This document shows positions 11,955-22,652 of a stretch of 64,000 bases of DNA, piece after piece. Below the pieces are notes generated by a model, which was not told where the DNA came from, made no database searches, and saw only the letters and a list, made by a program, of their open reading frames with translations. The stretch spans positions 458,017 to 522,016 of the forward strand of contig JALMQS010000009.1 in assembly GCA_024734495.1 (NCBI GenBank), read 5' to 3'. The translations under genes were made by a program, and so were the position numbers. This DNA comes from Forficula auricularia. Its lineage: Eukaryota > Arthropoda > Insecta > Dermaptera > Forficulidae. Numbering within the stretch: position 1 is the stretch's first letter; each line of letters opens with the position of its first letter.

Positions 11955-12290
11955 AAAGACTGATGATGAAGTTCAAACCTTCGAAACTACAGTCTCAATC
12001 AAATAAATTATATATTATACATATTTATATTTAGTTAAAAGTAAATAAATATTTTATGAGATATTTACTGTACTATGAGTTAGATTTCTAAGTCACCTGT
12101 TTCACATTAATATTTATTTACTTTTATATTTATTAAAGATGTTTCACCTGGCACCAAACCACAATCTCTATTAATTAGATTTATATTATATATATATGTA
12201 TATTAATATACATTAAGCAGAGGACAACCTATTTGTTTTCTCTTTATGATTCAACAACTCAGATAATCTCAGCAAAATAATTTTTTTTAT
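11955..12290. mobile_element. Penelope-like element end (candidate) with hammerhead-like motif
   Basis: Contains a hammerhead-like core at 11958-11994 followed by A/T-rich tail sequence. Near 12213 the minus-strand form of a block (GCAGAGGACAACCT, then AACAACTC) appears, which recurs at 42823-42860 and 44000-44030. The block and motif occur together in all three places, which defines a repeat family. Assignment to Penelope-like elements is inferred from the known presence of minimal hammerhead ribozymes in their terminal repeats. No reverse transcriptase is present here. Confidence 0.4.
11958..11994 (+). ncRNA. Hammerhead-like ribozyme motif, copy A
   Basis: CTGATGA (11960-11966), one extra T, a short stem GAAG/CTTC, GAAA (11983-11986), and CTACAGTC with a potential two-base stem III ending at the expected GTC cleavage triplet. 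The extra base between the core and stem II departs from the minimal hammerhead, so self-cleavage is not assured. Confidence 0.5.
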
Positions 12291-12299
12291 TTAAATAAA

Positions 12300-13113
12300 A
12301 ATTATATTTCAATTTACAAATGTGAAGGTAAAGCTTGAGGTCTATACTCACGAATAATAGAAAAATTTCATATAGTAATAATTCAAACAAGGTTTTCCAC
12401 TAGTCCTGTGACTAGTAAAGTAGAGTAAATATTTTCTTCGGTTTTTGTGGAAATTGGTTTTTGTTCAACTTCTCTGAATTTCGGTAGATGCCTTTTAAGT
12501 TTCTTTGGTTTTGCAAATCCAATTAAAACTTTCCAATAAAATTTCTTCCATTATATAATTAATAAGTAAAACTGATTGAAAAAGAATCTAAGAGTAGAGT
12601 TCACGAACGAGATCTAATTAATTGGCTTTGCGAAAAAGTTATAAACAAATGTCAGTTGATTTAAATAAAGAAAAGTTTATTTTTAAGAGGCAAGGAAATT
12701 CGTGGGTCCGGTAAATTCATCGCAGAAAAGATTTATCGTGAGAAAATTTATTGGCTGAAAAATTTCATCACTGGAATTATTCATCGTTTTTTACTTTCAC
12801 ATTTATATTCAATAGAATATAATGGGAGAGTATTGCGATGGCCAGTCAGGGTCCTGACTATTTGAGAGCTTGTATCACAGAGATGAAAAAAGTTAATTTC
12901 ATTTTGTAACTTCTAGGTTGAAGGAATGCCCTTAATAGTTAGAAACCGGATTTAGGACATAAAACCGGAAATTGTGGTCCCCAGAGGCCAAAAGGGTTCC
13001 AAAATTCATTGGTCAGTTCGTATGTACCCCCCTGCGTTTCACAACCATAAGTCTCATAGCTACGAAATTCGAAACATAAGCTCGATATACTGAACATATT
13101 TACATAAAATAAA
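12300..13113. other. No gene; short interspersed repeat near the right end
   Basis: AT-rich. The stretch around 13025-13080 (CCCCCTGCGTTTCACAACCA, then CTCATAGCTACGAAATTCGA) resembles 22028-22085, so both belong to an unclassified interspersed repeat. Confidence 0.45.
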
Positions 13114-14646
13114 TCTATATAATAAAAATGAATTTCTGTTTCTTTGTAAGCACAGATCTCTCAAATGCCTCGACCGATTTGGCTAATTTTTTTTTTTAAT
13201 CTTTGTAATAGACCAATTCAGGTTAATATGTAAAAAAAAAATTGGAAAAGTTGCCAAGAAAATTGGAAAATTCAGGTTAGCCAACATAGCTTGCCAAACA
13301 ATAAAAGAACTAAACTAGCAAAAAAAAAATCAAGTGTTGGCAGCACTGTTTGTTTGATTTTTGAGTGTCATTCATTCTCAATAATTCTAACCACATTATC
13401 GTTGAAGAAGAATTTAATACTGCAACAAAGATTTAAAAAAACTATCTATTTTTTAAATTAAATTTAAAACCAAAAATTAAAAAAAAAATCGTCATGATAA
13501 CTAAATTTTTTTAAAAGTTATGGTTATTTAAAAAAAAGCTATTTTTCAAAAATTCCCAACTTCTTTTGGGTTTGGTGAAAAAAATTTGAAAAAAATTCTG
13601 AAAACCGTCTTTAATAGGGTAGAAAAAAAATAAAAAATGTTTCTGCCAAGCTTTTGATTATATATATATATATATATATATATATAGATGAAAAATATTT
13701 AATTTAAAATAAAATATGTTATTTAAAAATCATTTTTCTTAAAAATACTCTTGGGAATCTCACCTCATCTTTTTTCTATTGTATTTAAGACCCTCAGCCA
13801 TTTCAAAAGAACTAAGCCTTTTAGCTTTTGTATTCGAGCTCATTCATTCATTTCAATATTATTTATTTATTTCAAAGTTAATAAAGTTATAAAGGATTAT
13901 TGAAACTATACTAACTAAACTAACTGAAAGGAATTAATTAGCTTTTGGAATTTCTTTAAAAATATATTTTAAAGATTAAAACCAAAATTCAATTAGTCCG
14001 TAGAATTCTTAAAAAAAAAAAATCATTTGAAAACCCATTGATATATTGTTTTGAAATCTAGGAAATTTCAGCCTATTGAAATTATTAAAAACCTATTTTG
14101 AGCCTAATTAAAACTAAATTTTCTATAATCTAATAATAAACTTTAAAAGTTTATTATTTTTAATTTTTTAATTGGATAATTCTCCCCAAATGACGATTTT
14201 TACCTTATTTATTGAATTTTTACAAGACAAAAACTTTATTTTAATTTAAGTAGAAAGGTTCTTTTTGCCGAATAATTGAGTAGCAGAAGGAGACAATAAA
14301 ATATTGCCTTATGCTGAAAAAATAAATTTTTTAAATTCATTAATAAAGAGATATACTTTGTCCTCTTCATCAATCTATTACATTTTTTTTTTTACTTAGA
14401 GAAAGTGGTGTAGGTTTTAGGTGAAACATGATATTAATGAATAAAGTAAAGGGTGTGTAGTTTCACTGTGAAACTACACGGCCTTTACTTTATTAATCTA
14501 TTACAATTGATTCACAAGAGTTGATATATGAAAGTGTTCTTTACACGTGTATACTAGTAAAACATTAATAAAACAGGCACGTGGGGGTCCAGAGGGCGAA
14601 GCCCTCTGCTAGCAAAAGAGATCGCCGAAGGCGGCCTTGAAGCTAG
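13114..14646 (+). mobile_element. Non-autonomous Helitron, copy 1
   Basis: The 5' end is TCTATATAATAAAAATG and the 3' end is a short hairpin (CGCC GAA GGCG) followed by CTTGAAGCTAG, with insertion between A and T. These are the hallmarks of Helitrons: 5' TC, 3' CTRR preceded by a hairpin, no terminal inverted repeats and no target duplication. The first 400 bp match the inverted element at 36641-37922, and the last 80 bp (CACGTGGGGGTCC, GGGCGAAGCCC, GCTAGCAAAAG) match its other end. No Rep/helicase frame is present, so mobilisation would need an enzyme from an autonomous relative. Confidence 0.8.
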
Positions 14647-14671
14647 TAATTAAATAAATATCTGGTAACAT

Positions 14672-14730
14672 AGAGACAAAAAAAATCAGTCGAATTGAGA
14701 ACCTTCTCCGTTTTTGAAGCCGGTTAAAAA
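14672..14730. repeat. Interspersed repeat end (GAAGTCGGTT type)
   Basis: CAGTCGAATTGAGAACCTTC, then TTTTTGAAGCCGGTTAAAAA, matches 43818-43858 near the compound palindrome. It is a recurrent arthropod repeat end of unknown class. Confidence 0.5.
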
Positions 14731-15536
14731 AGATCCAATTGCATGTGAATCTGTTCTTTATATATAGTAATGACTAATGACATTACGGGGCTTATTATTG
14801 GAGACCTTTCGTAAATTTCATCCTTGGTATATTAGCTGATTTACCCACTGAAATCTCTCATCCTGACTGCTGGCATGCGATTTAATTAGTTTTCTAAATA
14901 ATCCTTGCCTAGTTTGCTTTTCCCTTTGAATTAGTCTATTTCCATTCTGTCTATATTAATAAATTGAATAACACTTGAATAATTTTGAATTAAAAAACAC
15001 AACGCTTATTTACTTATTCATCGATACGGATGAATCAAGTATATTTTCATTGGTTTTCTATTTTTGCAATGTTAAAATAATATCCAAAGTTTATTTTATT
15101 TTAATATTTTAATCAATTATATTTCGAATTCATAATTTAGATATTTTTAATTCTAAATGAGTAAATAAAATTGTGTTTAATAAATTAGACTTATTGCATT
15201 AAATATAAAAATAATCTTACTGAATAAATAATATACCGAATGGAACCATTTCATTATTTGATTTTAATCATTCACTCTCATTAACATGGATGCCATTTCA
15301 TTTTATTTTAAACAATTTCAAAATAATGAAATAAATAGCCGTGAATAAATATATACTAATACATATATGAATTGGTCAAAACTAATCGTTCCATTTAAAT
15401 TGTCGATTGGCATCATATTATGTATCTCTATTCAATGGTATTTTGAATAGCTATATAAATTCTGAAGGTGACGTTTATTTATTAACATAAAGTTGCATAA
15501 TAGATTTCGTCTAAAAGGGGTATCAATGAATTTACT
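14731..15536. other. No gene seen
   Basis: AT-rich sequence without recognisable features. Confidence 0.45.
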
Positions 15537-15550
15537 TTGAAATTGATTCT

Positions 15551-15773
15551 TCCTCTTCTTCAAGACCCATACACGATTACGACGTAGGCGATTATTGTGG
15601 AGTATATCCTCTCCATTGTAATTGTCCTGAGAAATTTTTCATAGGGTGGTTTCCCATTGCCTTCCCTAAAGGGATCCGATTATAGCCGGTCAAATATTTG
15701 CAGCGTGTCGTGCTTAAACCCGCGCTTGCTTGATTAAAAGCCATGCTCACTAATCACTCGGCCAACCTGAACC
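15551..15773 (-). mobile_element. tRNA-derived SINE, family A, copy 2, with 14-bp duplication
   Basis: Matches the copy at 1243-1468 along its length, including TCCTCTCCATTGTAATTGTC and GATTATAGCCGGTCAAATAT. The minus strand carries the tRNA-like head at the right and the GAAGAAGAGGAA tail at the left. It is flanked by a perfect 14-bp repeat, TTGAAATTGATTCT (15537-15550 and 15774-15787), the signature of target-primed reverse transcription. The perfect duplication points to a recent insertion. Confidence 0.9.
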
Positions 15774-15787
15774 TTGAAATTGATTCT

Positions 15788-16038
15788 AGGAGGGTTAAAT
15801 TATTTTGATTATGATAACGTATTGGAAGAAAAAGTAAAAAAATTTTCATTACTCTCTTTCCACAAATTTGAGCAATTATTTTTTTCGTCGTTCATAAAAA
15901 ATCCCAATCATAGTGGAAAAGAGAGGGCGATATAATGCTTTCCTCTCTTCTATGTTTATTAGCAAATAAACTCTAAACACCCGTAATAATTAAAATAAGC
16001 CATTGAAGGATATTTTTGTATTTTAATAATAGTATAAA
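15788..16038. other. No gene seen
   Basis: AT-rich spacer between the SINE copy and the fold-back SINE pair. Confidence 0.4.
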
Positions 16039-16557
16039 TAAATAATTAATGTAAAGATTTAAGCATCTTTTTTGAGTTTCTTTTTTGAAAAAGATGGAAT
16101 TTTTTCAAAAATCAACCCAATTATATAATATTAAAAAGTGAATTTAATTTTATTTAGGAAACAAATCGAAGATTTTAGTAGAAATATTTTTACATTGCAT
16201 ATCAGAGGGCTTCGTCCCCTGGGAATCGAACCCAAGCGCTAACTAAGCTTGTCGGGCCGTTAGCCAAACCCTTAAAAATGTGTAGCTTTATTTCTTGCAT
16301 ATCGGAGAGAGATTTGTCTTAAGGGTTTGGCTAACGGCCCGGCAAGCTTAGTTAGCGCTTGGTTCGATTCCTAAGGGGACGAACCTCTCTGATATGCAAT
16401 GTAAAAATATTTCTACTAAAATCTTCGATTTGTTTCCTAAATAAAATTAAATTCACTTTTTAATATTATATAATTGGGTTGATTTTTGAAAAAATTCCAT
16501 CTTTTTTCAAAAAAGAAACTCAAAAAAGATGCTTAAATCTTTACATTAATTATTTAA
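16039..16557. mobile_element. Fold-back pair of SINE family B
   Basis: Two copies of about 239 bp face each other (16039-16277 and 16319-16557) around a loop of about 40 bp. In the right-hand copy (plus strand) the order is a head TTTGGCTAACGGCCCGGCAA (A-box-like), GGTTCGATTCC (B box), GGGACGAA, then a shared tail including TTTCTACTAAAATCTTCGAT. The arms are nearly identical and the whole would form a long hairpin. The loop sequence (TGTAGCTTTATTTCTTGCAT) reappears ahead of the next copy at 16635, so the pair seems to have come from a larger unit. Confidence 0.75.
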
Positions 16558-16619
16558 ATATAGGAACCAACACTGAAAACTTTTTTCAGCTTACCCTGAT
16601 TTTTTACTATTCCCTTCGA

Positions 16620-16835
16620 GAGGAGTGAAAAAGTTGTAGCTTTATTTCTTATATATGTTGCATATCGGAGAGAGATTTGTCCTAAGGGTTTGGCTAACGG
16701 CCCGGCAAGCTTAGTTAGCGCTTGGGCTCGATTCCTAAGGGGACGAAGCCCTCTGATATGCAAAGTAAAAATATTTCTACTAAAATCTTTGATTTGTTTC
16801 CTAAATAAAATAAAATTCACTTTTTAATAAATAAA
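16620..16835 (+). mobile_element. SINE family B, third local copy
   Basis: A direct repeat of the right arm of the adjacent fold-back: the same head, B-box-like GGCTCGATTCC, GACGAAGCCCTCTGATATGC and AT-rich tail, ending in a TAAA-repeat. The 88-codon frame across it (16554-16820, minus) is a by-product of the repeat. Confidence 0.7.
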
Positions 16836-17133
16836 TAAATAAAGTCAATTTGGTCAAGAAGTCAGCCATTAGATAGTATCAGTACTCAATTGCTCTAGAA
16901 TTGCCCGTTTTGTTTATTTCCAATTACAAATATTTTATAGATTTTAAATGATGAAAATTCGAGATTATTTCAAACGAGTCTAGACAGGCATAGACAAGTT
17001 AAGACCTGTTGGCGGATTAGTTTGCAAAAAATGTTTTCTCGAATATTTCGAATTTATTCATTTTCTCTGATGAAAAAATATCAATTAAGTGAAAAAAATA
17101 TCGATACGAGTATAAGATACAAATTATTTTCAT

Positions 17134-17705
17134 TTGAATGGTTTTAGTTATTCCTAATGAGCTGAAAATTGGTACACAAATATGTATTTTCACATTACAA
17201 TTTACCAAATTTTTATCTTATACCTGAGAACGTTTCCTGAAAATACAAAATGCCATTCTTGAATGGTTTTAGTTAATGAACTGAAAATTGGTAAGCAAAT
17301 ATGTATTTTCACATTACATTTCACCAAATTTTAATCTTATGCCTGAAAACGTTTCCTGAAAGTACAAAATGCCAGTCTTGAACTTAAAATTGGTACTCAA
17401 CTATGTTACAATCCAGACAAATTTTAGCTATTTATCTAAAAATCTTTCCCGAGAATATGAATAGTCAATATAGAATGGTTTTATTTAATAAGCTGGAAAC
17501 TTGAAATGCAACAATGCATTTTTCCATTTTAATGCGCCAAATTTTAGCTTTATATCAGAAAACGTTTCCTGTGAGTATAAATTATCAATCTTAAATAATT
17601 TTATCTAATGAAACTCGATTCGAAACATGTATGTTCACATTATCCTGTACTAAATTTTAGTTTTATACTTGAAAACATTTCGCGAAAATATATACATTTT
17701 TTTGT
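17134..17705. repeat. Diverged tandem repeat, about five units of 115-128 bp
   Basis: Each unit contains GAATGGTTTTAGTTA, AATTGGTA, CAAATATGTATTTTCACATT, then TGAAAACGTTTCCTGAAA. Units start near 17134, 17262, 17380, 17475 and 17594, and the similarity falls towards the right. No coding capacity is conserved between units. Confidence 0.7.
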
Positions 17706-17724
17706 ATGATTGTAATATTTTATT

Positions 17725-18320
17725 TTGTTATTTTTTATATTTGATTTAACAGTAAAAAAATATATGATTATAAAATGGACCGATGAAATAAATTCATTTG
17801 ATAAACACAAATTTATTCATAAAGAGATACAAAGAGGTTTTCTTCTGCATGATCAACCACTTCAACAACTCTGCTACTTTCGGCAAAAAATAAAACTTTT
17901 CAACAAATTTATTAGTTGGTCTATTTAGAAATAAAATTGAAAATTTATTTACTCTCTTACAACCTAGTCTTCAAGTTTTTAAGCTAGAAAACCCAAAATC
18001 TAATCAGTTCATTATTTTAAAATACAAAAACTTTATGCCACTAAAATAAACTTTCTAGGTTCTAATATGTTCTTGAATTATCATGAAAATCTTAATCTCG
18101 TGAGACGAAAGTAGAGGATTTTTCTCCATGATTCAGATAGACTAAGGATAAAAAAAGTAAAAAATTTCTTCTGATTCATTACTTCGGTACGTTCGTTATG
18201 AAAGCAAGAATTGCACGGCTTACTGAGAATATTTGGAGCCGGGTCGTCTCTCTTTACCATTTGGTATGATTCAATAGCTCTGCTACACTTGGCAAAACAA
18301 AATTTTTCCAATCCAATAGG
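17725..18320. repeat. Pieces of the CAGAG/AACAACTC repeat family
   Basis: The region holds TTCATAAAGAGATACAAAGA, then CAACAACTCTGCTACTTTCG (17815-17885) and a second partial copy (AGCTCTGCTACACTTGGCAA, 18275-18295). The same words flank the hammerhead-like copies near 12.2 and 42.8 kb. No reading frame is recognisable. Confidence 0.4.
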
Positions 18321-18898
18321 GTTCCTTATTGTTTTTTTACGGAACCATAAAAAAGAGAGCGCGGATTAATATTGTTGTGAATATTGAAATTTATTAATTA
18401 AATCTTTAAATAAAAAAGATGCATATTATAAAGTTTACTAAATGACTAACTCTGGTTGCTTCGTTGATTGTAAAAAAAGAACAATTTCAAACTTACTTCT
18501 TAAGTAACATGAACTTATTATTCCTTAAAACTATCATAAGAGCCATTAAAGTGAATAGATTAATCGATCGGAAATGGAAGAGGGGGAATTCTAATGAACA
18601 GTTAGTCAATGATTAATGGCATCCATTAGGAATGTTAATTAAGAGTAGAGTCAATTAAATATTTATGTGTAAAACAAAAAATTGAAGAGCTCAATTAATT
18701 TTCAAAGAAGAGTGTGGATTCCAAGGGAAATAGAGAAAAGAAGAACGATTGGATAATAATTTGTTGGAACCGTCTGCTTTGAGAATTCGAATTGATTGAA
18801 TTTAAAGATAAGAGGGTTTTTTTATTTAAAAACAACTCGGTCTAAATGAGAAGAGTTTTAAAAGTGATTTGTTTGTATTAAAATAATTTATTTAAAAG
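18320..18898. other. No gene seen
   Basis: AT-rich sequence. Confidence 0.45.
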
Positions 18899-18900
18899 TA

Positions 18901-20503
18901 CGAGCCCCGTCCCATCTCAATTGGCCCACCAATATTTTTTCTTTTTAAATAAAATTATGCTAATTCACGGTAAATTTAATTTAAATATTTATTTTTATTA
19001 TCATTTGGAACAACATCTTAAACAATTTAAAACATTTTATTGTAACATTTAACTTAAAATTATTTTTTAATTGTTAAAAACAATGAAAACATACAAAATC
19101 CAAAACCTTTACCACTGTGTGACGTCGCCTTTATTTTTAATTACGGCTTGAATTCTTTTGGGCAACGTACTTATTAAGTTTTGACACTCATCCTGAGTGA
19201 AAGTATCCCAAATATTTTGAAGTTTGTGTTTTAATTCGACTACGTTTCTAGCTGGTTGTATTCGTAATAGCTTTTTCATTGTATGCCAAAGAGTTTCTAT
19301 TGGTGACAAGTCGGGACTGTTTGCCACCCACTCCAAAAGTGGAACATTATGATCAGAAAGCCATTTTAAAGATTTTCTTGATGTATGGCAGGCCGCTTCG
19401 TCTTGTTGGAACACAAAATTATTATTATTCTGCAATGCATCTGCCATTGATGGAAGTAACGATTTTTTTTTAAATCTCTAAATATTTATTGGTGTTTACA
19501 ATTCCATCAATGAAGTGAAGTTTTCCAACACCTCTAGCAGACATCGAATCCCATACCATAACGGAAGCAGGAAATTTTACGTTCTTTTTTAAACAATCTG
19601 AATTGAAAGCTTCATTTTTCTGACAAATAACTCTGCTTCGATTGTCCCCAACACAAACTTCAAAACGAGACTCATCACTCCAATGGACACTATTCCATTC
19701 ATCACTCGTCCAATTAATGTGACTTTTAGCACATTTAAGCCGGTTTTACTTTTGTTTTAATGTCAAGAGTGGCTTTTCTTTCGCCTAAAAAAATTTGTAA
19801 AATTACAAAAAAAAAAATTGGAATAAGTTGCAATAAAATTACCTTGTAAGTTTTAAAACCCAACTTAAAGGCTTCTCTATGGCACGTGGATCTTGAAACA
19901 CTTCGCCCCACAGCATTGCTCCAAAGAACAGATAATTCACCATAGTTCGAACGCCTGTTTTTTCTAATAATCTTCTTCAATGCCCGTCTATCAGCATGTG
20001 ATATCTTGGATTTCGACGCATACCGAGGTTTTGTAGCTATTGTACCCGATGTTTTATAAACTCGAATAATATTTCTGACAATAAACTTTGATAAATTAAC
20101 TAGATCGCCAATTTCCGCGTTTGATTTTCCCTTTATAAATAAATTGATAATAATTGAGCGAATTTTTTCATCAACAAACTTTCCACGAGTCATTTTTACT
20201 AATAATAAACAAAACAAACTTTCTTTTGTTGGAAAAAGGCAAAGCCTACTTGATTATTTCACATATTCAAAGATTCTTAAAAAAAATCGTGCAAAGCAAA
20301 GAACTATTTTTTATATAAAAATATGTTTTTAACAATTAAAAAATAATTTTAAGTTAAATGTTACGATAAAATGTTTTAAATTGTCAAAATGTTGTTCCAA
20401 ATGATAAGAAAAATAAATTTTTAAATTAAATTTACCGTGAATTAGGATAATTTTATTTAAAAAGAAAAAAATTGGTGGGCCAATTGAGATGGGACGGGGC
20501 TCG
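18901..20503 (-). mobile_element. Tc1-family transposon with long inverted repeats
   Basis: The ends are inverted repeats of about 185 bp starting CGAGCCCCGTCCCATCTC, flanked by the TA target duplication (18899-18900 and 20504-20505). The transposase lies on the minus strand between them. Length (1603 bp), TA duplication and DD34E enzyme place it in the Tc1 family. The two repeats differ at only a scatter of positions, so the copy is moderately young, but the transposase is disrupted. Confidence 0.92.
19109..20193 (-). pseudogene. Tc1 DD34E transposase, disrupted
   Basis: The minus strand starts with MTRGKFVDEKIRSII and a helix-turn-helix DNA-binding region, then the catalytic core. First D is in WSDESRF (near 19675), second D in FQQDEAACH (near 19401), and E in SPDLSPIE (near 19296). 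Exactly 34 residues lie between the second D and the E. A GT...AG segment with a pyrimidine-rich end (19842 to 19785, 58 bp) interrupts the frame after FKTYK and looks like an intron. Removing it and one base from a run of nine T/A (19463-19471) gives 342 codons, the usual Tc1 length. An in-frame stop at 19748-19746 also breaks it, so no working enzyme is made. Confidence 0.85.
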
Positions 20504-20659
20504 TACATAGTGTGAGCCGGACCGCATACCAAGGGTTCTTATATCTTTCAAAATACTTAAGATATCAAATTCGTTCTTATTTGAGGTTGATAGAGAGAGG
20601 ATGAATTTATAAAATTTCAAGTTTTGAAATATCTAATTCGTTCTTATTTCTCGTTGCCA

Positions 20660-21490
20660 AGGAGAGAATGAGTGAATTAGGTGTCACCTTAGATTCTGAC
20701 CTTTCTTGGAATGACCATATTATCTCTGTAGCAAAAGCTGCAGCATGTTTCTTTTCCTGACCAAACACTTTTTCACCTCCACTCAACTTCTTATCTTATA
20801 CAAGGCTCAAATTCGCCCCTGTCTCAAATATTGCTCCTATTTGTGGAGAGGAGCCTCCAAGCATTCTCTTGCTAGAGGCGGGCTATCAGACTGATAGGAG
20901 ATCCAGCATTAAATGACACTCTTCACTCTCTAGCTCATCGTTTCTCAACCTTTTTTGGTCCGCAGACCAATAAAATTTGTAAAAAAAATTCTCGGACCAG
21001 TGATATTTTTTGAACAACAAAATTTTACTCGGTATTAAAGAACTACTACATAAGTTAATTGTAACATTTTTATTATCATTTACTTACAATAATATTTAAA
21101 TGTAAAGATATGTAATTATATATATATGCGGACTAGTAAAATTTCTCCGTGGACCAGCGGTTGAGAATAGCTGCTCTAGCTCATCTTAGATCTGTCTCCG
21201 CCCTTTCACCTTTTTTATAGATATTACCATGGCTTTTATTCTGAATTGATAAAATGAATAATCCCTCATAAGGCTTCATTTTTTGCGAAATGGACGATTT
21301 TCTAGGACTCAACACCCCTACACGCTTAAATTGGATACTAACCAAATGAACGCATTCGCCAACTCATTTATCCCTATGACATCTAAAGACTGGAACTATC
21401 TTCCTCAGACCATCTTCCCAGCAACAACTTCCAAATCCCTAAATCTCTTCTTATTTCCAAGTTACAAGGGTCCACTGCGGATTTCAGAGG
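20660..21490 (+). pseudogene. LINE reverse transcriptase C-terminal remnant (Jockey/CR1-like)
   Basis: Translation gives LGVTLDSDLSWNDHIISVAK, then LLILYKAQIRPCLKYCSYLW and LNDTLHSLAHRRSVSALSLF, then RTQHPYTLKLDTNQMNAFAN and WNYLPQTIFPATTSKSLN. This is the usual order of the post-RT region of Jockey/CR1-type LINEs. Frameshifts and stops separate the blocks, and the catalytic RT core is absent. A 238-bp hAT miniature element is inserted at 20936-21173. The remnant lies just right of the Tc1 element. Confidence 0.75.
20936..21173. mobile_element. hAT miniature element inserted in the LINE remnant
   Basis: Ends CATCGTTTCTCAACC and GGTTGAGAATAGCTG are inverted repeats followed inward by TTTTTTGGTCCGC and GGACCAG. 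The 8-bp duplication CTCTAGCT is exact (20928-20935, 21174-21181). Subterminal GGTCCGCAGACC/GGACCAG words link it with the outer hAT at 35881-38714, whose ends are CAGAGTTTCTCAAC and GTTGAGAATCGCTG. Confidence 0.9.
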
Positions 21491-21579
21491 TTGAACCTTA
21501 TCGGTTCAACTTCTTGTATCAGTATCATTATAAAAAAAATTATGGAATATTTTTATATTTTTTTTGTTAAGTCACTTCT

Positions 21580-22310
21580 GAATGTCTTCATGTAAAAAAT
21601 CCCATAAAAATGGTCACTTTGGGGCTCTATCACATTGTCATTTTAAAGTGATTTAAAAATCAACTGGTTTGTTCACATTTTCATTTATTTGAAGTCATCG
21701 CGACACTACTAATTTGCACCCCCTTCCTTTTTTTCGTTTTTTTATTTTCTCAAAAACAAATAAAACGATTTTTTTAAAAATTAGTGTATTTATCAAATGT
21801 CACGAGTTAATAGTTCTGTCAAATTTTTAATGCCATTGAATTAAAGGAAGGGGTTGTAATTTGAGAGTATCGTAAAATAAATATTTTAATCGTTCATATC
21901 TCGTCTTCGGAAAGTCGCAGAGCCTTGAAATTTGAAACTTAAGCTATCTAGAGGCTACAAGAAGTATAATAAGATTTTGGCTCAAATAGAAAAACCGGAA
22001 ATTGACGTTTACGTACGTAAGAATTTACCCCCCCTGCGTTTTGCAACCACAAGTCTCAGAGCTACGAAATTTGAAACTTAACCTTGATATAGGCTAGAAG
22101 GATACATCAAGCTTTTGGTTGAAATTGGTAGACCGGAAGTAGACATTTACATGAAAGATTTTTTTTTTTTTTTTGATTTTCTCAAAAACGGCTCTAACGA
22201 ATTTTTTAAAAATTAGTTTATTTATTAAGTGTCATGAGTTATTTGTTGTGTCAAATTTTTAATCCTATTGAAATAAAGGAAGGGGATGTAAAGTGGGAGT
22301 GCCGCGGCGC
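21580..22310. repeat. Unclassified repeat with a 125-bp internal duplication
   Basis: The stretch at 21765-21885 (TTTTTTAAAAATTAGTGTAT, GTGTCAAATTTTTAAT-like, AAAGGAAGGGG) recurs at 22180-22300, about 410 bp further. Between them is the CCCCCTGCGTTTTGCAACCA segment shared with 13.05 kb. No coding content was found. Confidence 0.5.
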
Positions 22311-22319
22311 GCCGCATAG

Positions 22320-22505
22320 TTTTTTCGATGTTCACTCTATAAGGCTTACTTGTGGAGAAAAACGCCATGGTTTCTCTCTCAATTTTTTTTTTTTTTTTTT
22401 ATCAAAATAGTTTCAGCCATTTTTGATATATTTCGAAAAACTAAATCAAACAAACCCCTTTTTTCCTGCACGTTTACAATACTTGACCATACCCGGTAAA
22501 ATAAA
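22320..22505 (-). repeat. Truncated copy of the TACCATACAGGG interspersed repeat
   Basis: TTTTTTCGATGTTCACTCTA, CGCCATGGTTT, GTTTCAGCCATTTTTGA and the end ACAATACTTGACCATACCCG match the inverted form of 33957-34150 and the right part of 46640-47705. Confidence 0.6.
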
Positions 22506-22652
22506 AAAATACACAAGCCATAAATGATTTTTTATTAAATTATTCTTATGGCCCATTTTATATAAATTGACTATAAGTTTGTAATAAAAATTCCTTTAGT
22601 GCATTTAGTTGTTATTTGATTAAAATCCAAGATGGTTATAAGCAAGTCCATA

